NCBI RefSeq assembly: GCF_026342405.1
Contig: NZ_JAPEMU010000001.1
Location: 5,146,001-5,210,000, forward strand
Length of the DNA stretch: 64,000 bases
Direction of reading: 5' to 3'
DNA from: Kitasatospora sp. NBC_00240
Lineage (GTDB): Bacteria; Actinomycetota; Actinomycetes; Streptomycetales; Streptomycetaceae
Each line of letters starts with the position of its first letter. The first letter of the stretch is position 1. Shown one piece after another: positions 15,898-24,347 of this stretch. Both the position numbers and the translations under genes were made by a program. The notes beneath the pieces were generated by a model. It was given only the letters and a program-made list of their open reading frames with translations, was not told where the DNA came from and searched no databases.

Positions 15898-16722
15898 ATG
15901 TTCAACATCGGAGACTTTGCCAAGCACGGCCGGGTGTCGGTCCGCATGCTGCGTCACTACGACGCGATCGGACTGCTCCGCCCCGCCCGGGTCGACCCGG
16001 TCAGCAGCTACCGCTTCTACGAGGCGGGGCAGCTCGCCCGGCTCAACCGCATCATCGCGCTCAAGGATCTCGGCTTCACGCTCCAGCAGGTGCAGGCCGT
16101 CCTGGACGAGCAGGTCGGCGCGGAGGAGCTGCGCGGGATGCTCCGGCTGCGACGGGCGGAACTGGCGGCCACGATGGCCGCGGACGCCAGGCGGCTGGCG
16201 CACGTCGAGGCGAGGCTCCGGACGATCGAGAGTGAGGGACAGATGCCTGCCGACGACGTTGTGGTGAAGAGCATCCCGGCGGTCCGGGTGGCCGAGCTGA
16301 CCGGTGTGGCGGCGAGCTACGGGCCCCAGGACATCGGCCCGGTGATCGGCCCGCTGTACGACGAGCTGTGCCGCCGGCTGGAGGCGGCCGGGGTCGGCCC
16401 GTTCGGGCCCGGGATCGCGTACTACGAGGACGCGCCCGGCGACGGTGACGCCGTCCTGATGCACGCCGCGATGACCGTCACGGTCGATCCGGCCGACGGC
16501 TACGACTTCGCGGTCGTCGACCTGCCCGCGATCGGGACGGCCGCGACCATCGTGCACCGCGGTTCCATGGACGGGATCATGCCGACCGTGCAGACCCTGG
16601 CCCGCTGGACCGACGGGAACGGCTACCGCTCGACCGGGTACGCGCGCGAGCTGTACCTGGAGTGCCCGGACGACCGGGACAAGTGGGTGACCGAGATCCA
16701 GGAGCCGGTCGCCAAGGCCTGA
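15898..16722 (+). CDS. MerR-family transcriptional regulator with GyrI-like effector domain
   Basis: The 274-residue protein starts with a MerR helix-turn-helix: MFNIGDFAKHGRVSVRMLRH is followed by YYDAIGLL-type wing residues and SSYRFYEAGQLARLNRI. A coiled-coil dimerisation helix (~75-110) follows, and then a GyrI-like/SOUL-type ligand-binding domain (~120-274, VVVKSIPAVRVAELTG). This is the architecture of BmrR-type multidrug sensors. ATG at 15898 has an AGGAGG site 5 bases upstream. No efflux pump is adjacent; the next gene is a GlcD-like oxidase 250 bp away, so the target is unknown. Confidence 0.93.
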   Translation: MFNIGDFAKHGRVSVRMLRHYDAIGLLRPARVDPVSSYRFYEAGQLARLNRIIALKDLGFTLQQVQAVLDEQVGAEELRGMLRLRRAELAATMAADARRLAHVEARLRTIESEGQMPADDVVVKSIPAVRVAELTGVAASYGPQDIGPVIGPLYDELCRRLEAAGVGPFGPGIAYYEDAPGDGDAVLMHAAMTVTVDPADGYDFAVVDLPAIGTAATIVHRGSMDGIMPTVQTLARWTDGNGYRSTGYARELYLECPDDRDKWVTEIQEPVAKA

Positions 16723-16971
16723 CCCGAGCGCTCCGGTACCCCTGTCTTCGCGTACCCGCGCCCCGAGGTCTCGCCGGCCCCGGCCCCCGGTCACCCCGAC
16801 GTCCGCCGCGTCGGGAGCGGCCGGGGCCGGGGCCGGCGTCCGTCCGGGCCGCGGTAGGGGTCGGCGCCGGCCCCCGGCCGGGGTAGGGGTGGGTGCTTGC
16901 CGGTGCCCGGGTGGCGGGGCAGAGTGCGGGGGAGGTGGGACTGCCCGCGCGGCGAGCGATCGGAGAGCACT

Positions 16972-18336
16972 GTGAGTGACCTGACGGACCGTTTGGCGGA
17001 GGGGCTGCCGGCGGGGGCGCTGGTGGTGGACCCGGACGTCACCGCCGCGTACCGCTACGACATGGCGGGCTTCTGCGAGGCCGGAACCCCGGCCGTGGTG
17101 GTCTTCCCGGAGACGGTCGAGCAGGTGCAGCACATCATGCGCACCGCGACCGAACTGCGGGTCCCGGTGGTGCCGCAGGGCGCCAGGACGGGCCTGTCCG
17201 GCGGCGCCAACGCGGTGGACGACTGCATCGTGCTGTCGATGGTCAAGATGAACCGGATCCTGGAGCTGGACCCGGTGAACCGGATCGCGGTGGTCGAACC
17301 CGGTGTGGTCAATGCGGAACTCTCCCGTGCGGCCGGCCGGTCGGGTCTGGTCTATCCGCCTGACCCGTCCAGCTGGGAGTCCTGCACGATCGGCGGCAAC
17401 ATCGGCACCGGCGCGGGCGGGCTCTGCTGCGTCAAGTACGGGGTGACCAGCGAGTACGTGCTCGGGCTCGACGTGGTGCTGGCGGACGGGCGGCTGCTGT
17501 CCACCGGCCGCCGGACCGCCAAGGGCGTCGCGGGCTACGACCTGACCCGGCTGCTGGTCGGTTCGGAGGGCACGCTGGGTGTCGTGGTGCGGGCCGTGGT
17601 GGCGCTGCGTCCGGCCCCGGCACCGCAGTTGGCGCTGGCGGCGGAGTTCCCGAGCACCGACGCGGCCTGCGCCGCGGTGTGCGAGGTGATGGCGAAGGGC
17701 TTCACGCCCTCGCTGATGGAGCTGATGGACACGGTGACCGTGCGGGCGGTCAACGACCTCGCGCAGATGGGGCTCCCGGAGTCGACCCAGGCCCTGCTGC
17801 TGGTGGCCTTCGACGGTCCGCACCCGGCGGCGGAGCTGGCCGCGGTGGGTGAGCTGTGCCTGGGGGCGGGGGCGACCGAGGTGGTGCCGGCCGAGGACCA
17901 GGCGGAGTCGGAGATGCTGCTGCAGGCACGGCGGCTCTCGCTCACGGCACTGGACCGGCTCGGCACCACGATGATCGACGACGTCGCGGTGCCGCGCTCG
18001 CGGATGGCCGAGATGCTCAACGGGGTGGCGGCGATCGCCGAGCGCTGCGACCTGACCATCGGCGTGGTCTGCCACGCCGGTGACGGCAACACCCACCCGA
18101 TCGTCATCTTCGACGCGGACGACCCGGAGCAGGCCGCCCGGGCGAAGCAGTCCTTCGACGAGATCATGGGCCTGGGGCTTGAGCTGGGCGGGACGATCAC
18201 GGGCGAGCACGGTGTCGGGCTGCTGAAGCGGGACTGGCTGGAGCGGGAGCTGGGCCCGGTCGCGGTGGAGCTGCAGCGGCAGTTGAAGGCGGTGTTCGAC
18301 CCGTTGGGCATTCTCAATCCGGGCAAGGCGCTCTGA
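16972..18336 (+). CDS. glcD: FAD-linked 2-hydroxyacid oxidase (GlcD family)
   Basis: The 454-residue flavoprotein is of the glycolate oxidase GlcD / D-lactate dehydrogenase type. The PCMH FAD-binding half (~35-215) shows PVVPQGARTGLSGGANAVDD and GGNIGTGAGGLCCVKYG; the C-terminal substrate half ends with the family signature GTITGEHGVGLLKRDWL then LDPLGILNPGKAL-like residues (FDPLGILNPGKAL). It oxidises glycolate, D-lactate or a similar acid; no GlcE/GlcF partner genes are nearby, so it may work alone, as many actinobacterial members do. GTG at 16972 follows CGGAGAG. Confidence 0.92.
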   Translation: MSDLTDRLAEGLPAGALVVDPDVTAAYRYDMAGFCEAGTPAVVVFPETVEQVQHIMRTATELRVPVVPQGARTGLSGGANAVDDCIVLSMVKMNRILELDPVNRIAVVEPGVVNAELSRAAGRSGLVYPPDPSSWESCTIGGNIGTGAGGLCCVKYGVTSEYVLGLDVVLADGRLLSTGRRTAKGVAGYDLTRLLVGSEGTLGVVVRAVVALRPAPAPQLALAAEFPSTDAACAAVCEVMAKGFTPSLMELMDTVTVRAVNDLAQMGLPESTQALLLVAFDGPHPAAELAAVGELCLGAGATEVVPAEDQAESEMLLQARRLSLTALDRLGTTMIDDVAVPRSRMAEMLNGVAAIAERCDLTIGVVCHAGDGNTHPIVIFDADDPEQAARAKQSFDEIMGLGLELGGTITGEHGVGLLKRDWLERELGPVAVELQRQLKAVFDPLGILNPGKAL

Positions 18337-18843
18337 GGCGGTCGGGCGCGTACTCGGCGATGTCCGTGGCGATGTTCGTGGGGCCGTGCTCGGCGGCGTG
18401 TCCGTCGGTGCATTCCGCGGCCTGAAATCAGAGTGGCTGACGAGATGATTTTCGCGCCGCCGAAGAATGGCTTGATATGTCGACTTGGATGGCTGACCGC
18501 ACCGAATAGGGGGGCGTTGGTCGACGGCCCGCGCCGGGGTGGTGCGGGCCGTTTCCATTTCACGCCGCTCGCGCCGGGCTTCGAGCTGGCCGGGAGGTCC
18601 GAGCGGGGCAGCCGTTCGGGGGAAATCCCAGCTGGCCGCCCGTGTGTCGGTCGTCGGATCGGGTGTCCGGCGGATATTCGCACCCGGCCCGATGTCACGC
18701 TAATGGGCGAAAAAGGCGGGCGGGGGTGGTGCTTTGTCGATTTGTTGCGGAAGTCTGTGTCTCGGCGTCGCAGCCCGCAGAGGTTCGTCTGGCCGCGAAC
18801 TTCTGTACAGATGGCATGACTTACCGATTTTATGGAGGCATTC
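18337..18843. other. 507-bp intergenic region before a small secreted-protein gene
   Basis: No supported gene. It contains a terminator-like hairpin at 18524-18552 (9-bp stem followed by ttccattt) about 190 bp after the oxidase stop. The stretch just before the next gene is less GC-rich (tctgtacagatggcatgact), as expected of a promoter and leader. Confidence 0.6.
18524..18552 (+). terminator. Hairpin terminator candidate
   Basis: Perfect 9-bp stem (18524-18532 with 18544-18552), 11-nt loop, followed by ttccattt on the plus strand. It probably ends the glcD transcript. Confidence 0.5.
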
Positions 18844-19185
18844 ATGGCTCGCATCCGCACCACTCGTCACCTCGGCCTGCTCGCCGCGCTCCCGATCACG
18901 GCGGCCCTGCTGCTGGCCGGTTCGGGGGCCGCTGCGGCCGACAACGGGGCACTGGCCGGGGACAGTTCGAACAGCAGCGTGGTGTCGAACATCGGCAGCG
19001 GCAACATCTTCGGTTCGGTGGACGGCAACTACAACGCGACGCAGCAGACGGCGACCGGCTCCGGCGCCTCGAACCAGAACAACACGCTGGGAGTGAAGGA
19101 CAACGCCGGCCTGGTCATGGCCGACCAGTCCGACAAGAACCTCAACGTCTACTTCAACCCGGTCTTCGTGCCGGCCTTCGGCTAG
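18844..19185 (+). CDS. Small secreted Asn/Ser/Gly-rich protein, unknown function
   Basis: The 113-residue precursor has a clear signal peptide (MARIRTTRHLGLLAALPITA, then a Leu/Ala core, cleavage likely after SGAAA or AAAAD near residue 35). The mature ~78 residues are rich in Asn, Ser, Gly and Gln, contain no Cys, and show loose repeats: SSVVSNIGSGNIFGSVDGNY, NATQQTATGSGASNQNN. A hydrophobic end, LNVYFNPVFVPAFG, closes it. GGAGG lies 2-6 bases before ATTC-ATG. It resembles no chaplin or rodlin I can place, although composition suggests an aggregating surface or spore-coat protein. It is monocistronic. Confidence 0.8.
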   Translation: MARIRTTRHLGLLAALPITAALLLAGSGAAAADNGALAGDSSNSSVVSNIGSGNIFGSVDGNYNATQQTATGSGASNQNNTLGVKDNAGLVMADQSDKNLNVYFNPVFVPAFG

Positions 19186-19205
19186 CCCCGAGCCCGCAAG
19201 GGCGG

Positions 19206-19240
19206 ACCGGGTCCACCGGGTCCACCGGGCCCACCGGGCC
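19206..19240. repeat. 9-bp tandem repeat (accgggtcc)
   Basis: accgggtcc is repeated at 19206 and 19215, then accgggccc at 19224 and a partial copy from 19233. In one frame it would spell Gly-Pro-Pro repeats but no gene uses it; it may form the stem of a terminator for the upstream gene. Confidence 0.6.
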
Positions 19241-19513
19241 GTCGCAGCGCCGACACCGGCGTCGACAGCCGGGCGAACAGCACCCCGCGGAGCCACGGCG
19301 GCAGCGCGGGGAAGCACGGCGACGGGCATCGCGCCCGCACGACACGCACACCGACGGCGGGGGCGCCGGAGGCGGGCATCGTCGGACGGGGCGCGGCCGC
19401 GGGTGAGCTGAGCACCCGCGGAGCGAGCTCGAAGACCGTACGGGACGGCGCGGCGCGACCGCGGCCGTCCGGCCTCACCGGGACAGCGGAAAGGGTCACC
19501 GCGAACCGGCCTC

Positions 19514-19544
19514 GTGGGCGGCGCCGATCACCGGCGCCGCCCAC
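19514..19544 (+). terminator. Hairpin, possible terminator
   Basis: Perfect 12-bp inverted repeat (19514-19525 with 19533-19544), 7-nt loop, no U-tract, in a region without genes. Confidence 0.4.
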
Positions 19545-19731
19545 CGCCATGTCCGGGGGCCTGTCCCGTGCTGCAGTACGCGGTGGTGCCGTAGGCCGTT
19601 GCCGTAACCCCCGGGGCCGGGCGCCGGGCCGTCGCCGGGCGGTCCTGCTCCGGCGCGGGTGCGCCCGGTACGGTGGCGCTCGCGTGGTGCCGCCGCGCCG
19701 ACCTGACCTGCCCAGCACGGAGGAGAGACCC

Positions 19732-20460
19732 ATGGTGACTGACTCGGTGAACGCCCCCCGGCCGGCCGGTCCCGGCCGGAGCGCGGTTGCCGGGCTGTTG
19801 TTCGGCCGGCCGCCGATGGCCCGCGCACTGCCCTTCTTCGACCCCGAGCGGGCGCCCGACGCACCCGGGCCGCTGTTCGCCGACTGGCTCGCCGGAGCCT
19901 TCACGGCCGGTGTCCTCGACCCGCAGGTGGTCACCCTGTCGACGATCGGGGCCGACGGTGTGCCGGACGCCCGGGCGCTGGTGCTGCGCGACGTGGACGC
20001 CGACGGCGGGGCGTGGGTCTTCGCGATCGACGCGGACAGCCCCAAGGGCCGGCAGCTCGCGGCGCACCCGGTGGCCGCGATGACGCTGTACTGGCCGGCG
20101 CAGGGCCGGCAGGTCCGGGTGCGCGGCACGGTCGAGGCCGCGTCGCGGGAGGTCTCGGCCGCCGAGTTCGCCACCAGGTCGCCGGGGGCGCGGGCCGCGG
20201 TCCTGGTCGGCCGCCAGAGCGAACCGCTGGCGTCCCTGGGTGAGTACGACCTCGCCGCGGACGAGGCGGGCCGCCGGCTGGAGCTGGATCCGGCGGTCGA
20301 CGCCCCGACCCACACCGTCTACACCCTGCGGGCCCGGGAGGTGGAGTTCTGGCAGGGCGACCAGAGCCGCCGGCACGTCCGCCTGCGCTACGACCGGCCG
20401 GCCGCCGCGGCCGGTGGCGACGCCCCGGCGGGTTGGGAGCGGACCCTGCTCTGGCCGTGA
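19732..20460 (+). CDS. Pyridoxamine 5'-phosphate oxidase family protein (PdxH-like)
   Basis: The 242-residue protein belongs to the FMN-dependent split-barrel PNPOx family. LSTIGADGVPDARALVLRDV is the typical FMN-binding beginning, SPKGRQLAAHPVAAMTLYWP the central part, QVRVRGTVEAASREVSAAEF follows, and the C-terminus keeps EFWQGDQSRRHVRLRY. True PdxH enzymes end with WQGRxxRLHDR; here the segment is WQGDQSRRHVR, so the substrate may differ from pyridoxine phosphate. GGAGGAGAG precedes ATG at 19732 by 5-6 bases. It is convergent with the exporter gene across a strong terminator. Confidence 0.85.
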   Translation: MVTDSVNAPRPAGPGRSAVAGLLFGRPPMARALPFFDPERAPDAPGPLFADWLAGAFTAGVLDPQVVTLSTIGADGVPDARALVLRDVDADGGAWVFAIDADSPKGRQLAAHPVAAMTLYWPAQGRQVRVRGTVEAASREVSAAEFATRSPGARAAVLVGRQSEPLASLGEYDLAADEAGRRLELDPAVDAPTHTVYTLRAREVEFWQGDQSRRHVRLRYDRPAAAAGGDAPAGWERTLLWP

Positions 20461-20483
20461 CACCCGGGACGCCCCGACGCGGC

Positions 20484-20522
20484 GGATGCCCCGCCGGCCC
20501 TCGAAGGGCCGGCGGGGCATCC
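20484..20522. terminator. Bidirectional terminator
   Basis: Perfect 17-bp stem (20484-20500 with 20506-20522) and 5-nt loop tcgaa between two convergent genes. Confidence 0.85.
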
Positions 20523-20555
20523 GCGCGTCACGGGCAGCAGGGCGGGCCGGCGGCG

Positions 20556-21653
20556 CTACCGGCGTCCGGTCAGGGTGGCGCCCACGCTGGCGGCGACCAC
20601 GCACCCGATTCCCGCGAGCTGCGGCCACCCGAGCAACTGATGCAGCACCAGCAGGCCGACCAGCGCGCTCACCGCCGGCTCCAGGCTCACGATCACGCTG
20701 AACACCCGCTGCGGCATCCGTCGCAGGGCGGTCATCTCCAGCGCGTACGGGATCACCGGCAGCAGCAGGGAGACCCCGGCCACGGCGAGCAGCAGCAGGA
20801 CGGGTGAGGCGCCGGGTGCGCTCAGCCCGTGCCAGGCCTGGCCGAGGCCGAAGGGCGCCAGCGTGATCGCGCCGACCGTCATCGACACGGCCAGCCCCTG
20901 GAATCCCTGGAAGGCCGCGCCGACCTTGTCGGTGAACAGGATGTACACCGCGTAGCAGGCGGCCGCGCCGAAGGCGTAGGCGAGGCCGACCGGGTCCAGC
21001 GCGGAGCCGCCGTGCCCGGCGCCGGTGAACAGGGTGAGCAGGGCGACACCGCCGCCGGCCAGCAGGGCCCAGAGCAGGTGGGCGGCCTGTCGGGCGAAGA
21101 CCAGGGCGACCGCGAGCGGGCCGAGGAACTCGATGGTCGCGGCGGTGCCCATCGGCAGCCGGTCGACCGCCCCGGCGAAGAGCAGGGTCATCCCGGCGGA
21201 GGCGACGCCGAGCAGGGCCGCCGAGCCGAGGTCGCGCGGGCTGCGGCCGCGCAGCCGTGGGCGGGCGACCGCGAGCAGGACGAGCGCGGCGAAGCCGAGT
21301 CGCAGGAAGGTCGTGCCGCCGACGCCGAGCAGTCCGAACAGCGGCTTGGACAGGGCGGTGCCGCTCTGGACGGTGAACATGGCCAGAACGCAGAGAAGCG
21401 GCGCCGGGATTCTCGCCGGGCGCCGCAGCAGCTTCGAGGTCCGTCGGCCGGACGGTGTCCGGTCGACGGGTGTGCCCGGTGGTGCGGCGGCCGGCCCGTC
21501 GGCCGTGCCGCTGCCGCCGCCTCGTCGCCATCCACCGCGTTCGCCGGCGGGCTCGCCCTTGGGGGCGGGCGGCATGGCGAGGGCCTCGGCGGTGGCGACG
21601 GTGGCGCCGGGCCGGGCCGGGAAGGCGGGGGCGGTCGGTTGAGGAGCGGGCAT
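20556..21653 (-). CDS. EamA/DMT-superfamily exporter (RhtA-like)
   Basis: The 365-residue protein has a disordered ~75-residue N-terminus and then ten hydrophobic helices forming two EamA repeats (~80-220 and ~235-365). Family phrases include LSKPLFGLLGVGGTTFLRLG, GTAATIEFLGPLAVALVFAR and RRMPQRVFSVIVSLEPAVSA, which resemble the threonine/homoserine exporter RhtA. It is probably a metabolite exporter in the cytoplasmic membrane; the substrate is unknown. No ribosome site precedes ATG at 21653, so the transcript may be leaderless, or an internal start such as MPPAPKGE (~27 residues in) may be used. It is divergent from the DUF1906 gene. Confidence 0.87.
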   Translation of the reverse strand: MPAPQPTAPAFPARPGATVATAEALAMPPAPKGEPAGERGGWRRGGGSGTADGPAAAPPGTPVDRTPSGRRTSKLLRRPARIPAPLLCVLAMFTVQSGTALSKPLFGLLGVGGTTFLRLGFAALVLLAVARPRLRGRSPRDLGSAALLGVASAGMTLLFAGAVDRLPMGTAATIEFLGPLAVALVFARQAAHLLWALLAGGGVALLTLFTGAGHGGSALDPVGLAYAFGAAACYAVYILFTDKVGAAFQGFQGLAVSMTVGAITLAPFGLGQAWHGLSAPGASPVLLLLAVAGVSLLLPVIPYALEMTALRRMPQRVFSVIVSLEPAVSALVGLLVLHQLLGWPQLAGIGCVVAASVGATLTGRR

Positions 21654-21804
21654 GCCAGTGAGTGTGCCGTAAGGACTGCTTGCCCGGCAAGCTCGTTACC
21701 AGAATATGGACGTACCTGGACGGGTCGGCCAAATGGGTGGCCCGGGGGCGCCATGGCGGCCCTGTCGTTCAGATCATCCGACGAACCGTCAGTACCTATG
21801 GACT

Positions 21805-22695
21805 GTGCGCTATCTTCGCCCCACGTCCCTCGCCGCCGCCTCCCTCGTGCTGCTCCTCGCCACCGACGGCGGGGCGGGTTCAAGCGCCGAGGCGCTCGCC
21901 GCCACGGCCGCCGCGGGCGCGCCCGCGCCGCCGCCCCGGATCCGCGCCACCGTCCTGGACGACCCGGCCGGACCGCTGCAGGGCGTGCGCCGGGAGGTCT
22001 TCGAGGGCGCCGGCTTCGACACCTGCACCGCACCCTCGCTGGAGACGCTGAAGGCCTGGCGCGCAGACTCGCCGTACGGCGCGGTCGGCATCTACACCAG
22101 TGGCGCCCAGCGCGCCTGCGGCCAGCCCCGGCTCACCGCCGAGTGGATCCGGCAGGCCCGCGCGATGGGCTGGCGCTTCGTCCCGGTCCACGTCGGCCTG
22201 CAGGCGCCCTGCCGGACCCAGGCCGGCAAGCCCCGGCGGATCGACCCCGCCGACGCCGTCCGGCAGGGGCGGGACGAGGCGGCCGCCGCGGTCCGCGGGC
22301 TGAAGGCGGTCGGGCTGGGCAAGGGCAGCCCGGTCTACCTGGACATGGAGTCCTACCCGCCGCAGGATCCCGCCTGCGGTCAGGCGGTGGTCGACTTCAC
22401 CCTCGGCTGGACCCAGGCCCTGCACGCCGCCGGGTACCGGTCCGGCTTCTACTCCAGCCTCGACTCCGGCATCGCCGACCTGGCCGCCGCCGCCCGCGCG
22501 GGCGCCGCCCCGCTCCCGGACGCGCTCTGGTACGCCCGCTGGGACGACCGCCCGAGCACCGACCACGCGAGCCTGCGCGGCCTGTGGACCAAGCACCAGC
22601 GGATCCACCAGTACCGCGGCGACGTCGAGGAGACCCACGGCGGCGTCGCCCTCACCGTTGACCGCAACCAGCTGGACGCCCTGGTCGCGGCCTGA
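21805..22695 (+). CDS. Secreted DUF1906 glycoside-hydrolase-like protein
   Basis: The 296-residue protein carries an N-terminal export signal (about residues 1-30) and a DUF1906 domain (about 60-290), a GH25-like TIM barrel related to Mycobacterium Rv2525c. The start of the domain is FDTCTAPSLETLKAWRADSP; the acidic pair in VYLDMESYPPQD is the likely active site. FSLGWTQALHAAGYRSGFYSS-type residues follow in the usual place. GTG at 21805 is chosen because it starts the hydrophobic signal; no ribosome site is seen, so translation may be leaderless. Peptidoglycan is the presumed target, by family. It is divergent from the exporter gene. Confidence 0.85.
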   Translation: MRYLRPTSLAAASLVLLLATDGGAGSSAEALAATAAAGAPAPPPRIRATVLDDPAGPLQGVRREVFEGAGFDTCTAPSLETLKAWRADSPYGAVGIYTSGAQRACGQPRLTAEWIRQARAMGWRFVPVHVGLQAPCRTQAGKPRRIDPADAVRQGRDEAAAAVRGLKAVGLGKGSPVYLDMESYPPQDPACGQAVVDFTLGWTQALHAAGYRSGFYSSLDSGIADLAAAARAGAAPLPDALWYARWDDRPSTDHASLRGLWTKHQRIHQYRGDVEETHGGVALTVDRNQLDALVAA

Positions 22696-22711
22696 CGCCT
22701 GACGCCTGACG
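22691..22711. repeat. 7-bp tandem repeat (cctgacg) over a stop codon
   Basis: Three exact copies of cctgacg overlap the TGA stop of the DUF1906 gene. Slippage here would not alter the protein much; recorded as a simple repeat. Confidence 0.7.
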
Positions 22712-22924
22712 CCTGGAGCCGGGGGCCCGGTCGGGCCACCGCTTCCCGCCCGGGCCGGGCCGGTCGGTCCGCACCGGTCTGGCCCGGGAGCCGCGCCCTG
22801 GGCAGGGTGGGTGGTTCCGTGTCGGCCGGGATCGATGAACGTCATGGCTGTCCCTTCTCGGAACGAGAGTGACGGGGTTGCATGTGCTACCCCCCGACCT
22901 TGGTTGAGTGCTCCCAAAATCGGA

Positions 22925-22957
22925 GCGGCCCCACACCCGGGCAGGGCGTGGGGCCGC
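22925..22957 (-). terminator. Hairpin terminator for the XRE-DUF397 operon
   Basis: Perfect 10-bp stem (22925-22934 with 22948-22957) with a 13-nt loop, 18 bases after the DUF397 stop on the minus strand. Confidence 0.65.
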
Positions 22958-22974
22958 TGGGATCGCGCGTCGCG

Positions 22975-23172
22975 CTAGGCAGAGAAGTCGCCGTAACGGT
23001 CGAATTCGCCGTCTCGGGCGCCGAGCAGAAACTTCGCCCATTTCTGGGGCGTGGTTCGGATGACGACGTCCCCGTTGTCGGACTCGCGCACCTCGACCAA
23101 GCCGTCGACGTGGCGCACCTCGACACACTCGTTCGCATTTCCACTGTAGGACGACTTCTGCCAGTTGCTCAT
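22975..23172 (-). CDS. DUF397 domain protein
   Basis: The 65-residue protein shows the DUF397 pattern clearly: WQKSSYSGNANECVEVRHVD near the start, then VEVRESDNGDVVIRTTPQKW and FLLGARDGEFD. DUF397 proteins are small partners of adjacent XRE-DUF5753 regulators in streptomycetes and usually act as their antagonists or modulators (BldB/WhiJ-like systems). The gene follows its XRE neighbour by only 7 bp, so they are co-transcribed. Confidence 0.95.
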   Translation of the reverse strand: MSNWQKSSYSGNANECVEVRHVDGLVEVRESDNGDVVIRTTPQKWAKFLLGARDGEFDRYGDFSA

Positions 23173-23179
23173 TTTTTGT

Positions 23180-24040
23180 CTAGCCTTTCAGGGCTTTCAT
23201 GATCCTGTGGATGAAGTCGCGGGAGGTGTCCGGGGGCAAAGCCGCCATGTCCATTTCCGATACCATGCCGCGATACGTCTGCAGCTCAGTCTCGGCGTGT
23301 ATGAACTGGGGGCCCTGTGTCAGGTCAATTTGCACGGTGTCGAGCTCTGGGACCGCGCCGGATGCCACGCACAAGTTCTCGCCCGCTCCCGGGAACGTGT
23401 CTACGTCAAACGGGACGGCTCGGATGGTGACGTTCGCACGCTCGGAGTCTTCCAGGAGGCTGCTGAGCTGTTCGCGAAGCACGGTCGGGCCGCCGAACTG
23501 CATTCGTAGCGCGGCTTCGTGGATGTACGCCGTGTAGGGTTTCCCATCCAGCACGACTCGTTGGCGTTGCACCCGGAAGGCAGTTCGCGCGTCGACCTCA
23601 TGCCGGGGAAGCGGTGGCCGGATCCGAGCAAACACCGCGCCCGCGTACGGGCCCGTCTGCCCTAGTCCGGGAATGTAGGTCGTTGCCCATGCAACAAGCC
23701 CCCGTTCGTCGTCCGCGTAATATTCCATCTCGGCGATATTCAGAAATCCTGCGGGCAGTCGGCCGCGGTACTCGTCGAACCACCGCTTGCCTCGGTCCTG
23801 GGTCATGGCGGCAAGGGCGTCGATCAGCGGCTGATTGGTGCATTTGCTCGCGGAGGCCCAGGAGCGCAGTCGGTCCGGGCTGATTCCGGCCTTGCCTGAT
23901 TCCATCTGGCTGATCTTGGGCGGATCAGTGCCGAGAGCCGCAGCCATGACCTGCGGCGTCATTCCCGCAAACTCGCGCATCTTGCGCAGCTCGATGCCCA
24001 CGCGTTGCTGGCGGACCGTCGGTGACAGGCGGGGTGGCAT
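23180..24040 (-). CDS. XRE-family regulator with DUF5753 domain
   Basis: The 286-residue protein has an N-terminal Cro/C1 helix-turn-helix (~12-75; LRKMREFAGMTPQVMAAALG then KISQMESGK) and a DUF5753 C-terminal domain (~95-286; ERGLVAWATTYIPGLGQTGP, LREQLSSLLEDSERANVTIR). This is the WhiJ-type arrangement in which the regulator is controlled by a neighbouring DUF397 protein. ATG at 24040 follows AGGAAGG by 5 bases. The gene is divergent from an anti-sigma-like ATPase gene, making the typical streptomycete three-gene set. Its operators should lie in the 307-bp gap at 24041-24347. Confidence 0.94.
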   Translation of the reverse strand: MPPRLSPTVRQQRVGIELRKMREFAGMTPQVMAAALGTDPPKISQMESGKAGISPDRLRSWASASKCTNQPLIDALAAMTQDRGKRWFDEYRGRLPAGFLNIAEMEYYADDERGLVAWATTYIPGLGQTGPYAGAVFARIRPPLPRHEVDARTAFRVQRQRVVLDGKPYTAYIHEAALRMQFGGPTVLREQLSSLLEDSERANVTIRAVPFDVDTFPGAGENLCVASGAVPELDTVQIDLTQGPQFIHAETELQTYRGMVSEMDMAALPPDTSRDFIHRIMKALKG

Positions 24041-24347
24041 GCAGACCTTCCTCGATAGGTGGTGCCAGTGTGCCGCGCGGCGTCGGAGCGGGTCCACCCG
24101 GATCGTGGCGTAGCTTGCGTGATCCTCGATCCCGCGAGTGACTCCCGAATGGGTAGCAAGATTGGCCCCTCGTGCCCTACGGTGGTGCATGCGCCGTTCT
24201 CTGACGTTCCGTCAAGCGGCCCGAAGTGCACCCCGTGCGGGCGTGCAGGTAGCCGATGCCTGCCCGCCTGTTGATTCGGCGGGGGCAACGCCACGGGCCG
24301 GAGTCCGTCGCGATTACCCACTCATCCGGGAGACTGGAGACCCTCGA
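24041..24347. promoter_or_regulatory. Divergent promoter region of the XRE/DUF397 and ATPase genes
   Basis: 307 bp without a supported gene. It separates the start codons of the divergently read regulator and ATPase genes, so it must carry both promoters and probably the XRE operator. I see no unambiguous operator repeat. Confidence 0.5.

Larger units (their letters stand above)
19186..19731. other. 546-bp intergenic region with short repeats and a hairpin
   Basis: No supported gene. It holds a 9-bp tandem repeat just after the secreted-protein stop (19206-19240) and a 12-bp-stem hairpin at 19514-19544. The remainder is GC-rich with no recognised RNA. Promoter elements for the PNPOx-like gene are expected near its right end. 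Confidence 0.55.

Noticed and set aside
19197..19731. Gly-Pro-Pro (collagen-like) coding possibility at the 9-bp repeats, in frame with the PNPOx-like gene
   Set aside because: No start codon with ribosome site, and the PNPOx-like gene has its own GGAGGAGAG-ATG start at 19732.
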